Assembly (NCBI GenBank): GCA_023250495.1
Contig: JAHFAP010000059.1
Location: 1 to 13,943 of the forward strand
Direction: 5' to 3'
DNA length: 13,943 bases
Source: Deltaproteobacteria bacterium
GTDB taxonomy: Bacteria; Desulfobacterota; Binatia; UBA9968
A model generated the notes under the pieces. The model was not told the DNA's origin. It saw only the letters and a program-made list of their open reading frames with translations, and searched no databases. Shown here piece by piece: positions 6,407-13,805 of the stretch (position 1 is the first letter of the stretch; the number at the start of each line of letters is the position of its first letter). The translations under genes and the position numbers were made by a program.

Positions 6407-7416
6407 GGCTGGTCACGCGGGCGGATTTCGACGGGCTGGTCTGCGGCGCCCTGATCACTCTCATGGAGGAGGACGTCGATTCTTATCTCTTCGTCGAGCC
6501 TAAATTCATGCAGGACGGCTCAGTCGACATTCGCCGCGGGGACATCATCGCCAACCTCCCCTACCATCCCAACTGTACCCTGTGGTTCGACCATCACATC
6601 ACCAACGCCCCGGCGTGGCAGCGGCACGCCGGAAAAACCGAGGATAGAAAATCGAAGATCGAGGATCGATCCTCCATCCTCCATCCTCCATCCTCAATTG
6701 TTCCCGGCAAGGGAGGATTCCGCATCGCCCCCAGCGCCGCGCGCGTGGTGTATGAATACTACACGACTCCAGGCGAGCGGCGAGAGACGGGAGGCGGAAG
6801 TTGGAATAAGGAACAGCTAAAACTGCTCGGCTCTGAGCGGATGAAATTCCTGCTGGAAGAGACGGATAAGATAGATGCGGGGCAGCTCACGACCGAGGAT
6901 GTGCTCCATCCCTCCGGCTACGTGCTCATCTCCATGACCATCGACGGCAAATGGAGCGAAGACGAGTCTTACTGGCTGCGGCTGATAGAGCTGCTCCGGG
7001 AAAGGTCTCTGGAAGAGACGCTGCGCGAGCCTGAAGTAAAAAGACGCTGCCAGAAGATCCTCGACGATCAGGACAGACTCAAAAGCATCCTTCTGGCGCG
7101 CACGACGCTCAAGGGCAACGTGATCTTCACGGACCTGCGCGGGATCAAAGATATACCGGACGGCAACCGCTTCCTGCTCTATACGCTTTTTCCCAGCGGC
7201 AATATCTCGGTGAAAATCAATGACGATTCCCAAAGAGCGAATACCACCGCGATTTCCGTGGGCTACAATATCTTCAACGCAACCTCGAACGTCAACGTTG
7301 GCGAGCTGCTGCAAAACTACGGAGGCGGCGGTCATAAAGTCGTCGGCTCCTGTCGGGTGCCGAACGACGAAGCAGAACAAGCCATCCGAGAAATCGTGGA
7401 AGCCGTCAAAGAGTGA
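6403..7416 (+). CDS. DHH-family phosphoesterase with C-terminal DHHA1 domain
   Basis: A 337-residue member of the DHH superfamily (exopolyphosphatase/nanoRNase/RecJ-like). Metal-binding motifs are in order: RADFDG at 6-11, FDHH at 62-65, APSAARVVYEYY at 109-120, the DKIDAGQ Asp at 155-161, and the substrate-binding GGGGHKVVGSC at 307-317. It resembles the subgroup annotated as exopolyphosphatase-related, whose substrate (short RNA, cyclic dinucleotide product or polyphosphate) is not settled. The start ATG 6403 overlaps the ald stop, with AAGGAGG 10 bases upstream. Residues 80-98 (EDRKSKIEDRSS and on) interrupt the region between FDHH and APSAA. They are encoded by a 56-bp inverted array of 7-bp units, a likely late in-frame insertion that leaves all motifs intact. 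Confidence 0.88.
   Translation: MRLVTRADFDGLVCGALITLMEEDVDSYLFVEPKFMQDGSVDIRRGDIIANLPYHPNCTLWFDHHITNAPAWQRHAGKTEDRKSKIEDRSSILHPPSSIVPGKGGFRIAPSAARVVYEYYTTPGERRETGGGSWNKEQLKLLGSERMKFLLEETDKIDAGQLTTEDVLHPSGYVLISMTIDGKWSEDESYWLRLIELLRERSLEETLREPEVKRRCQKILDDQDRLKSILLARTTLKGNVIFTDLRGIKDIPDGNRFLLYTLFPSGNISVKINDDSQRANTTAISVGYNIFNATSNVNVGELLQNYGGGGHKVVGSCRVPNDEAEQAIREIVEAVKE
6640..6695. repeat. Inverted array of eight 7-bp units inside the DHH gene
   Basis: Eight gapless 7-bp units are present. Those starting at 6640, 6647, 6654 and 6661 are GAGGATC-like (the last is exact). Those at 6668, 6675, 6682 and 6689 are in the opposite sense, GATCCTC once and CATCCTC three times. The centre, GAGGATCGATCCTC at 6661-6674, is a perfect 14-bp palindrome. 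The array is read in frame as part of the DHH protein between FDHH and APSAA. Confidence 0.85.
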
Positions 7417-7426
7417 TCCCCGTCCC

Positions 7427-7771
7427 ATGAAGAGATCCGCCGAGATTATTACATTCAGGGAAGCGATCAAGGGAATGAAGAAACTCAATCGGGAGATCCG
7501 TTACAAGAGTATTTTTGAAGCCCGGCGCTTTAGCTCGGGACTTATCGCATTCCGCCCAGGATCGGACCTGGACCCGAAAGAGATCAAGCACAGCAAAAAG
7601 GATGTCCTCTGTCAGGTGCTCAAAGGCAGCGGCCGCTTGCGCGTGAACGGCCGGCGAATCGCGCTCAAGCCGGGGACGCTGTGCCATATTCCTAAGGGAA
7701 CGCCGCACGATTTCGCGGCAGGCAAAAAAGGCGATCTGGTTCTGTTTTACTCCCTGATCAAAACCGGGTAG
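7427..7771 (+). CDS. Small single-domain cupin protein
   Basis: A 114-residue cytoplasmic cupin. The two conserved blocks are visible: His55-S-K-K-Asp59 leading to QVLKGSGRLRVNG (63-75), and PGTLCHIPKGTPHDF (82-96) with His94. Compared with the usual H-x-H-x(3,4)-E pattern the second His is missing and Glu is replaced by Asp59, so metal binding may be weak or altered. Members of this size serve as sugar or amino-acid derived ligand binders, isomerases or dioxygenases; no specific activity can be given. ATG 7427 is 10 bp after the DHH stop. The frame remains open far upstream, but that part lies inside the DHH gene in another frame and is not used. The ribosome site is weak, so coupling to the DHH gene is likely. 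Confidence 0.8.
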   Translation: MKRSAEIITFREAIKGMKKLNREIRYKSIFEARRFSSGLIAFRPGSDLDPKEIKHSKKDVLCQVLKGSGRLRVNGRRIALKPGTLCHIPKGTPHDFAAGKKGDLVLFYSLIKTG

Positions 7772-7782
7772 AGAAGGCGACC

Positions 7783-8703
7783 TTGAAATTCAAAATTCAA
7801 CATTCAAAATTCAAAATTCTTCTCGCGCTGTCCCTGGCCGTTTTCTCAAGTTCCTGCTCCACCAAGATAGGTCCCGAGCGGCAGTATGTCCCGGCGGAAA
7901 ACCTCATGGACATCGTCAAGGACTTTCAGCGTCTCGCGCGCGACGATGTCTACCGTTTCCCCATCGCCAAGGATGTCACCGGCATCAACATCATGAAGGC
8001 GACGCTGGTTCGCCTCGACGACTACGAAAAGAAAAATCCCGGCCAATTTTCCGACATCGTCCAGTTCAGCAAAGCGACCGCCTACGAGAGGCTCAGGGAA
8101 TATGACCAGGCGCTCGCCTATTACCGCAAGGTGGCCGAGGTGGATGGCCGCCTCAACCCCGACGCGGCCAAAAACATCGAAGCGCTGGAATCCTTCAAGC
8201 GCATCCTCGACAAGCCGCTCTCCACGGAGGACCCGTTTGAATACATCAAGGGCCTCGACGAAAAAGTAGAGGCCTGGAACGAAATGGTTGGCAAGTACCA
8301 GGGCACGGCGTACGCATATCTCGCCAGGGTGGAGGAAGAAAAGATCGACCGGGCCAAGGTCGCTTTCGTTGAGCTCAACCGCTACCGCCTGACGGACGGC
8401 AACCAGCTCACCATCCTGGGCTACAGTCAACTCGTCACCAAGCACCGGCAGAGCAAAAACTATTACCGCTATCTCCTGGACTTTGGCGACTTTTACCTCC
8501 GTGTGGCCAAGGAATACACGGCCCAGAATGACCCGGAGGGACTGGCGTTCGAGCTGGACGCCTTTGAGCAGCTTGCAAAGTCCGCCTTAAGGCTTTATAC
8601 GGAGGTGGCGGGCGTCGATGGGATCGTGGAGAAGGTCGAAGCCCAGGGCAAGATCGAGGGGCTGCGGGGGCTGACGGAAAAAATCAGGAGGCTCAGCCGG
8701 TGA
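7783..8703 (+). CDS. Putative TPR-like lipoprotein of unknown function
   Basis: I do not recognise this 306-residue protein. It begins with a Lys-rich stretch and a hydrophobic core (residues 12-21), followed by SSSC with Cys25, a plausible but non-canonical lipobox, so it is probably a periplasmic lipoprotein. The rest is predominantly helical and charged, with one TPR-like helical hairpin at about 92-118 (ATAYERLREYDQALAYYRKV). The start is TTG at 7783 with AGAAGG 5 bases upstream; no later start keeps the signal peptide. The n-region and first core residues (2-13) are encoded by a five-fold repeat of AAATTCA. The stop overlaps the GTG of the next gene (GTGA at 8700), so the two products are probably made together. 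A role as the lipid-anchored partner of the following large exported protein is inference. Confidence 0.72.
   Translation: MKFKIQHSKFKILLALSLAVFSSSCSTKIGPERQYVPAENLMDIVKDFQRLARDDVYRFPIAKDVTGINIMKATLVRLDDYEKKNPGQFSDIVQFSKATAYERLREYDQALAYYRKVAEVDGRLNPDAAKNIEALESFKRILDKPLSTEDPFEYIKGLDEKVEAWNEMVGKYQGTAYAYLARVEEEKIDRAKVAFVELNRYRLTDGNQLTILGYSQLVTKHRQSKNYYRYLLDFGDFYLRVAKEYTAQNDPEGLAFELDAFEQLAKSALRLYTEVAGVDGIVEKVEAQGKIEGLRGLTEKIRRLSR
7786..7820. repeat. Five tandem AAATTCA units encoding a signal-peptide n-region
   Basis: Gapless 7-bp units start at 7786, 7793, 7800, 7807 and 7814; units one, two and four are exact AAATTCA, unit three is ACATTCA and unit five is AAATTCT. Together they fill 35 bp and are translated as residues 2-13 of the lipoprotein. 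The repeat begins immediately after the TTG start codon. Confidence 0.88.
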
Positions 8704-11216
8704 AGCGAAAGTACGCGCCAGCTTTGCTGCTCTTTTGTTTCTTGGGATGGCTCTGCTCCGGGGCCCGAGATCTCTCGGCGCAACAGAACGAGCGGCTCTC
8801 GGAGCGGATCTTCAATCCCCTGCCCGACTACGACCCTTTTGACAAGCCGCCTCCCTCGCCGCAATTTTTCCCTGACGAAGTGGACAAACGGGCGCGCGCG
8901 GCGATGATCGACGCCCTGACGCAAAAAAACGACAGCCTGGGGGATGACCTCCGCTTCTTCATAGAGCGGGATGCCCAGCTAAAAAAGGAGCGGGGCACGG
9001 TCACCGGCCTGACAGAAGAGGCGCTCGATCTCTACAACAACACCATCCAGGATCGCGAGCGCTACCTGGAGGCGCAGAAGAAGGCGCTTTCCTTCTCGCT
9101 GTCGCCGCAGCGCAAGCAGCTCATAGAATCCCGAATCCAGAACGACGACCTGAACCAGGCCAACGATCTGCTCAAGAAAAGCGCCATCAACCGGTGGGGC
9201 GGGATCTTAAACCGCATGTTGAGCTCGGTGGACCTGGCGAACGTCCTCATGGGCTCCTATGTCGGCGCCGCCGTGGATTCCACCATGCAGCAGCTCGTGG
9301 CGCTGGGCTCGGCCGATATGCCGATCGAAGAGCGAAGGGCCCTGGCCCTCCTCTACGAACATCTCAAGCGCTATCCCGACGACCCGAAAAACCCGGAGGT
9401 GCGAAAGCAGGTGGAGGCGCTGGAAAAAAAGAAAAGGCGCGCCCTCGCCCAGAAGCAGATCGAGAAGGCGGAGGAGGCGATAGAGAAAAAAGATGCCGCC
9501 AAGGCCGAGTTCCACTATGAGGTGGCGGCCTTGATCGACCCGCAGTCGCGCGGGACAGAAGCCGGCCTGGAGCAACTAAGAAAGCGCGCGCAGGCGCAAG
9601 ATGAGGAGAGAAGAAAAGCTCTTGAGGTCGCGCCCGCCTCATCTCAACAGAGCGCGCCGGAGAACCGCGAGCTGAACGAACTCCTCTATGCGCTCACGCT
9701 GAGAGACCAGGAAAAGATCCAGACCCAGGCCAAGGCGTTGGAGAAGACGTATCGTGGCAAGCCCGCAGCGGAATCGGCGCGCGATGCGGCGGCGGTCGCA
9801 TTGGAAATCCAGGGCCAGCACGAAGAGGCCAAGAAGCTTGTCGAGCGAGTCGCGCGGGCCTCCAATGCCCCTCACGAAAGAAAACGGGCGCAGGCGCTGC
9901 TCGAGAACGCGGACTACAATCTCCTCGCTTCGTTCCAGCAAGCGCGGAGCCAGCGCACCCTCGATACCGTAAAATACGTCCTTTTGGGAGACGACTTCCT
10001 CAAGAAGAACCTGCTCCTCGGCGCCGCGCCGCTAGTCGCCGGAGGGCCGGCCGGCGCGACTTCGCTGGCAGCGGCCAACGTCATGATCATCGGCACCAAC
10101 CTCTTCCAGGTGCTCACCAACAATCCGATCTCTTACGAGAACGTCATTGACAAAGGAGTGGACTACGTCCGCAATCACCCCCAGTCCAAAAACGCCGCCG
10201 AGGTCTACAGCGTCGTGGCTGACGCCTACGAACAGGCGGGCATGTATGACAAGGCGGTTGACTACTATGAGATGTCCGGCAAGGCCCCGGAGAAAAAGAT
10301 CGCCGACCTGAAAGAGAAGGCGGCGAAAAACCTGCTCCAGGCGGCCGCCAAGAGCGGCGAACGCAGCTCGCAGGAGTTCTATCTGAAAGCGATCCTGGAC
10401 AACTATCCGGACAGCCCCGCCGCCCAAGAAGCGACGCAGAGGCTGGCGCGGATGACCAAGCTTGAGAATCAGGGGCTCAGGATGAGCAAGCAGTTTCTCA
10501 TGGAGAACCCGGAGCTCTACGGCCCACAGGGGTTGAGGCTGAAGCCATCCCTCTTTGACGGGAATCTCGGCAACATGGAGCTCGCGGACAAGGGAGTAAG
10601 TCTCATAGGCGAAAACGATATCCTGCTCCATCTCCAAACCCCCTGGGGAGTTCGGAGCCAGCTCTACCGGATCGATGAAGAGAGCAATAACCGGTTTCAG
10701 ATGGCGCTCAGAAAGAAAAACTATGACCTGGCGATGGCGGACGTGGACACGAGGGCGAAGGACAGCCAGGGCGGGATCAAGAACCTGCCCCGCCCCGTCG
10801 TCACAGGCGGGCTGGCCAAGAAACCATCGGAGCCAGAGGCGGGCGACAGCACCTTCACCTTGGTGCGGGAGGCCGGGGGCTCCTCGACCGCCTACCCGAA
10901 AGTGCTCGATTACCAGCTGCTGAGCGATAGCGAGAAGGATCCCAGCGCCAAATATAAACTGCCGCCCATTCAGGGCAGCATCTCGGCCAGCCACTTTGAT
11001 ATCAGCGGCGGGCTGCCGGGCGGGCTTTGGGGGGATAGGCTGATGATCGGCACCGATGAAAAGAGCCCGTTTGCCGGCGTGCAGCTCCCGATCCCATTGC
11101 TGCAGGGCTTCATACCCGTAGATTTTATGCTGCAAGGCAGACCAGGACGCTTCTCCCTCTTTCCCAAGATCCACCTTTCCCAAGACAAGGGCAACGACCA
11201 GGAACTCTATCGCTGA
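8700..11216 (+). CDS. Large exported TPR-like protein of unknown function
   Basis: I do not recognise this 838-residue protein. The N terminus MKRKYAPALLLFCFLGWLC and a likely cleavage after LSA (residue 27) indicate export. A Pro-rich segment (39-60) follows, then helical domains: a highly charged Lys/Glu/Ala coiled-coil-like stretch at about 233-310, helical-repeat regions at 320-415, TPR-like hairpins at 497-527 and 556-582. A hydrophobic Gly/Ala-rich segment at 437-470 could touch or insert into a membrane. The C terminus (about 755-825) looks beta-rich, with many Gly, Pro and aromatic residues. The start is GTG 8700, overlapping the lipoprotein stop (GTGA), with AGGAGG 8 bases upstream. 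An ABC permease begins 19 bp after the stop. The architecture suggests an envelope scaffold or secretion accessory protein; that is inference only. Confidence 0.82.
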   Translation: MKRKYAPALLLFCFLGWLCSGARDLSAQQNERLSERIFNPLPDYDPFDKPPPSPQFFPDEVDKRARAAMIDALTQKNDSLGDDLRFFIERDAQLKKERGTVTGLTEEALDLYNNTIQDRERYLEAQKKALSFSLSPQRKQLIESRIQNDDLNQANDLLKKSAINRWGGILNRMLSSVDLANVLMGSYVGAAVDSTMQQLVALGSADMPIEERRALALLYEHLKRYPDDPKNPEVRKQVEALEKKKRRALAQKQIEKAEEAIEKKDAAKAEFHYEVAALIDPQSRGTEAGLEQLRKRAQAQDEERRKALEVAPASSQQSAPENRELNELLYALTLRDQEKIQTQAKALEKTYRGKPAAESARDAAAVALEIQGQHEEAKKLVERVARASNAPHERKRAQALLENADYNLLASFQQARSQRTLDTVKYVLLGDDFLKKNLLLGAAPLVAGGPAGATSLAAANVMIIGTNLFQVLTNNPISYENVIDKGVDYVRNHPQSKNAAEVYSVVADAYEQAGMYDKAVDYYEMSGKAPEKKIADLKEKAAKNLLQAAAKSGERSSQEFYLKAILDNYPDSPAAQEATQRLARMTKLENQGLRMSKQFLMENPELYGPQGLRLKPSLFDGNLGNMELADKGVSLIGENDILLHLQTPWGVRSQLYRIDEESNNRFQMALRKKNYDLAMADVDTRAKDSQGGIKNLPRPVVTGGLAKKPSEPEAGDSTFTLVREAGGSSTAYPKVLDYQLLSDSEKDPSAKYKLPPIQGSISASHFDISGGLPGGLWGDRLMIGTDEKSPFAGVQLPIPLLQGFIPVDFMLQGRPGRFSLFPKIHLSQDKGNDQELYR

Positions 11217-11235
11217 ACGGAGAGAGGAAATTGGG

Positions 11236-11997
11236 TTGCTGAGAAAGGATCTCCGCCGCGGCTTCCTGTCGATTGTGGCAGGTCTGCTCTTGTGGGAAAT
11301 TTTGGCTCGCCTGTTGCTGGAGAACGAGCTGCTCATTCCGCCGCCGAGCAGCGTGGTCCGCTCCTTCTGGAAGCTTGCCTCCACCGGCCAACTGAACCGT
11401 CACTTCGCGGCCACGGTGCTGGAATTCACCTATGGCTTTGCCGCTGCCTGCGTCGTCGGCATCGCTCTGGGATATCTCATGGGCATGTACAAGTGGTTCG
11501 ATGAATGGATGGATCCCTGGATCGCCACGCTCTACTCCATCCCGATCATCACCGTCGTGCCTCTCATCATCATCTGGTTCGGCCTCGGCATGCTGTCCAA
11601 GGTGATCGTGGTCTTCAAAATAACCGCGGTCGAGATCATCCTGAACACCGCGGCGGGAATCAAGACCATCGACCCAGTCTGGCTGGAGGTCTCCAAATCT
11701 CTGCGCCTGAGCCGATGGGAGACGACCTACAAGATTCGCCTGCCGGCGGCGCTCCCATACATTGTGACCGGAATGCGGCTGGGGGTGGGCCGGGCCCTGT
11801 TGGGTGTCATCATAGCCGAGCTGCTGGCTTCTAATGCCGGGCTGGGCTACCTCCTGCGCGACGCTTCCGAGACCTGGGACAGCCCGAAGCTGTTTGTGAC
11901 CGTCGTGCTCTTGGCCGCCATGGGCATCGTGAGTTTCACCCTGATTAAGAAAGGGGAGCAGAAGCTGGCGCCGTGGCGGGAGACCGCGGAATGGTAG
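11236..11997 (+). CDS. NitT/TauT/SsuC-type ABC transporter permease (first)
   Basis: A 253-residue inner-membrane permease of the nitrate/sulfonate/taurine (BPD_transp_1) family. Hydrophobic helices are apparent near 11-28, 62-85, 97-117, 121-138, 175-200 and 217-236. The cytoplasmic coupling loop is the EAA-type segment at about 150-173 (EVSKSLRLSRWETTYKIRLP, then ALP). The start is TTG 11236 with AGAGG 8 bases upstream. The gene follows the large exported protein by 19 bp and precedes a second, clearly diverged permease by about 50 bp; the pair probably forms a heterodimeric channel. The imported solute cannot be deduced; this family covers sulfonates, nitrate, thiamine precursors, aromatic acids and others. 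Confidence 0.92.
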   Translation: MLRKDLRRGFLSIVAGLLLWEILARLLLENELLIPPPSSVVRSFWKLASTGQLNRHFAATVLEFTYGFAAACVVGIALGYLMGMYKWFDEWMDPWIATLYSIPIITVVPLIIIWFGLGMLSKVIVVFKITAVEIILNTAAGIKTIDPVWLEVSKSLRLSRWETTYKIRLPAALPYIVTGMRLGVGRALLGVIIAELLASNAGLGYLLRDASETWDSPKLFVTVVLLAAMGIVSFTLIKKGEQKLAPWRETAEW

Positions 11998-12003
11998 CTC
12001 GAG

Positions 12004-12038
12004 AAATGTTGAATGATGAATGATGAATTTTGAATATC
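12004..12038. repeat. 7-bp-period array (GAATGAT type) between the two permease genes
   Basis: Units start at 12004 (AAATGTT), 12011 and 12018 (both exact GAATGAT), 12025 (GAATTTT) and 12032 (GAATATC). The array occupies most of the gap between the permeases. An in-frame TTG at 12030-12032 lies inside it, so the second permease could begin within the repeat. Confidence 0.7.
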
Positions 12039-12047
12039 GGCAGAGAA

Positions 12048-12827
12048 ATGCTGGAGCTTTATAAAAAAAATTCGCCGGCCATACACAAGTTGCTCTCCAT
12101 CATGTGCGGCCTGGCAGTGTGGCACGTTCTTGCGACCGTGATCGTCGCCGACAGCTCCTTCCTCGTCTCTCCCCTCGCGGTAGCGGCCAAGAGCTACGAG
12201 ATGCTCTTTCAGACCGCCGAGCTTTACCCTCACCTGCTCGCCAGTTCCTCGATATTTTTTTACGGCTATTTGCTGTCCATCGCAGCGGGAGTTCCTCTGG
12301 GATTTCTCATGGCGCTCAGCCCGGCCGTGAGAGATTACGTCCATCCGTGGATGACCACGCTCTACACCACCCCGCGCATCGCCTTCGCGCCGGTATTGCT
12401 GCTCTGGCTCGGCATCGGCGCCGGAGCCAAAGTGGCCATCGTTTTCCTGGGATGCGTTTTCCCGATCCTGATCAACTCCTACTACGGAATGCGCGTGGTG
12501 AACCGGGAGTTCGTCGAGCTGGCGCGCTCCTTTCGACTGACGCGCCTCGCCCTGTTCTGGAAAATCCTCCTGCCCGCGTCGGTGCCCTTCATCCTCTCCG
12601 GCCTGAGGCTCGCCCTGGGGCGCGGATTGACGGGCGTCGCCATCGCCGAGTGGTTCGGCGCCACCGAGGGGCTGGGCTATTTGATTTTCTTCGCCGGGCA
12701 GACGCTCAACGTCCCCGTCCTCTTCGTCGGCGTGACGGCCTTCGCGCTCCTCGGGATTCTCGGCTTCGAAATATTGCGGAAGGTGGAGGAGATCGCCACG
12801 CCCTGGAGAAAGAAACTGCAAACATGA
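12048..12827 (+). CDS. NitT/TauT/SsuC-type ABC transporter permease (second)
   Basis: A 259-residue permease of the same family as its upstream neighbour but clearly divergent, so not a recent duplicate. Predicted helices lie near 16-35, 65-90, 106-124, 128-147, 183-205 and 223-243. The coupling loop is VELARSFRLTRLALFWKILL followed by PASVP at about 156-180. ATG 12048 is preferred because the alternative in-frame TTG at 12030 falls within the GAATGAT repeat; GGCAGAG upstream of ATG 12048 is only a weak ribosome site, so the start is uncertain by six codons. It shares the operon with the first permease and, 162 bp downstream, the ATPase. Confidence 0.9.
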   Translation: MLELYKKNSPAIHKLLSIMCGLAVWHVLATVIVADSSFLVSPLAVAAKSYEMLFQTAELYPHLLASSSIFFYGYLLSIAAGVPLGFLMALSPAVRDYVHPWMTTLYTTPRIAFAPVLLLWLGIGAGAKVAIVFLGCVFPILINSYYGMRVVNREFVELARSFRLTRLALFWKILLPASVPFILSGLRLALGRGLTGVAIAEWFGATEGLGYLIFFAGQTLNVPVLFVGVTAFALLGILGFEILRKVEEIATPWRKKLQT

Positions 12828-12844
12828 GCGCGCGGACTCAAAAA

Positions 12845-12912
12845 CTTCGTGACCTTCGTGCTCTTCGTGGTGATAAACTTTTTGACCACGAAGGACACGA
12901 AGCCCACGAAGG
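12845..12912. repeat. Inverted 9-bp-period array (CTTCGTG / CACGAAG)
   Basis: The left arm has three CTTCGTG-headed units starting at 12845, 12854 and 12863, each 9 bp apart. The right arm has three CACGAAG-headed units starting at 12887, 12896 and 12905. The arms (12845-12870 and 12886-12911) pair over 26 bp with four mismatches around a 15-base loop. It occupies the 162-bp gap between permease and ATPase genes and would form a large hairpin in the mRNA. CACGAAG-type repeats are a familiar dispersed motif in many environmental bacterial genomes and often give spurious ORFs rich in His-Glu-Gly. Confidence 0.85.
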
Positions 12913-12989
12913 AAGAGGCGCAAAGGAAGAAGACGGAGAGGATGCTTAACGGTGAAATTTCCGGACTAGCAACCTGAAACTTATTATCT

Positions 12990-13790
12990 ATGGCCATCCC
13001 AATTTTGGAATTGAGAAACCTGGGCAGAGAGGTGGCCGGCCGGGGCGCGGAACCATTCGTCATCTTCAACGGGATCAATCTCACGGTTAGGGACGGCGAA
13101 TTCGTCAGCATCGTGGGGCCGAGCGGCTGCGGCAAGACGACTCTGCTGAGGGTTATCAACGGGCTGCTCTCGCCATCCGCCGGGCAGATCTTTGTTGACG
13201 GCAAGGAGCAGAACGGCGCGGACGGCGAGCTGCTCATGGGCTTCGTGTTCCAAGGCGCCGCGCTTCTTCCGTGGCGCACGAGCCTCAACAATGTGCTCCT
13301 CGGCCTCGAAGGGCGGAAGAAAAATACCCCCGACGCGCAGGCGATCGCGCGCAAGTATCTCGACCTGGTAGGGCTCTCGGGCTTTGAACAGCACTATCCC
13401 CACGAGCTTTCAGGCGGAATGCAGCAGCGCGTCAACCTGGCGCGCGCCCTGGCGGTCGATCCGAAAATTCTCCTGATGGACGAGCCCTTCGCCTCCCTCG
13501 ACGCGCAGACCCGGAGCTTCATGCAACTCGAGCTGCTGCGGATCTGGTCGCAAACCAGGAAGACCGTCATCTTCGTCACGCACATGATCTCCGAGGCGAT
13601 CCTGCTCTCGGACCGCGTGGTCGTGTTGAGTCACCGGCCGGGCCGGATCCGGTCGGAGTTCCCCGTGCCCCTGCCCCGGCCGCGCGATATGGAGATAAAA
13701 TCCGACCGGCGCTTCGTCGAGCTGGAAAATACCGTGTGGAAGCTGATCGAGGAAGAGGTCAAGGCGGCCGGAGGATTCGCAAAACTTTAA
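12990..13790 (+). CDS. NitT/TauT/SsuB-type ABC transporter ATP-binding protein
   Basis: A 266-residue cytoplasmic ATPase of the nitrate/sulfonate/taurine importer family. All catalytic elements are intact: Walker A GPSGCGKTT at 43-51, Q-loop Gln88 in VFQGAALLPWRT, signature LSGGMQQR at 140-147, Walker B ILLMDEP at 160-166 followed by the D-loop SLD, and switch His198 in THMISEA. The conserved family tail 'RPGRI' appears at 216-220. Length is normal. ATG 12990 has no obvious Shine-Dalgarno and follows a 162-bp gap with a large inverted repeat, so expression relative to the permeases may be tuned. It completes the transporter with the two permeases and the secreted protein that starts 15 bp downstream. 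Confidence 0.95.
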   Translation: MAIPILELRNLGREVAGRGAEPFVIFNGINLTVRDGEFVSIVGPSGCGKTTLLRVINGLLSPSAGQIFVDGKEQNGADGELLMGFVFQGAALLPWRTSLNNVLLGLEGRKKNTPDAQAIARKYLDLVGLSGFEQHYPHELSGGMQQRVNLARALAVDPKILLMDEPFASLDAQTRSFMQLELLRIWSQTRKTVIFVTHMISEAILLSDRVVVLSHRPGRIRSEFPVPLPRPRDMEIKSDRRFVELENTVWKLIEEEVKAAGGFAKL

Positions 13791-13805
13791 AGAGGAGATT
13801 TAATT

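Noticed and set aside
7220..7426. Upstream extension of the cupin frame
   Set aside because: It lies inside the DHH gene in another frame and encodes no cupin-like sequence; ATG 7427 gives a normal small cupin.
10032..11384. Long minus-strand open frame (about 450 codons) opposite the large exported protein
   Set aside because: It is antisense to two well-supported genes, has no start with a ribosome site and no recognisable domain; GC-rich codon use on the plus strand explains the openness.
11847..12923. Minus-strand open frame of about 358 codons opposite the second permease
   Set aside because: It is antisense to a clear permease and starts in the CACGAAG repeat; the translated product is low-complexity with His-Glu-Glu-Gly repeats.
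12824..12949. A 41-codon frame overlapping the second permease stop by ATGA
   Set aside because: The product (…DHEGHEAHEG…) is translated from the CACGAAG repeat, a well-known source of spurious annotation, and it has no ribosome site of its own.
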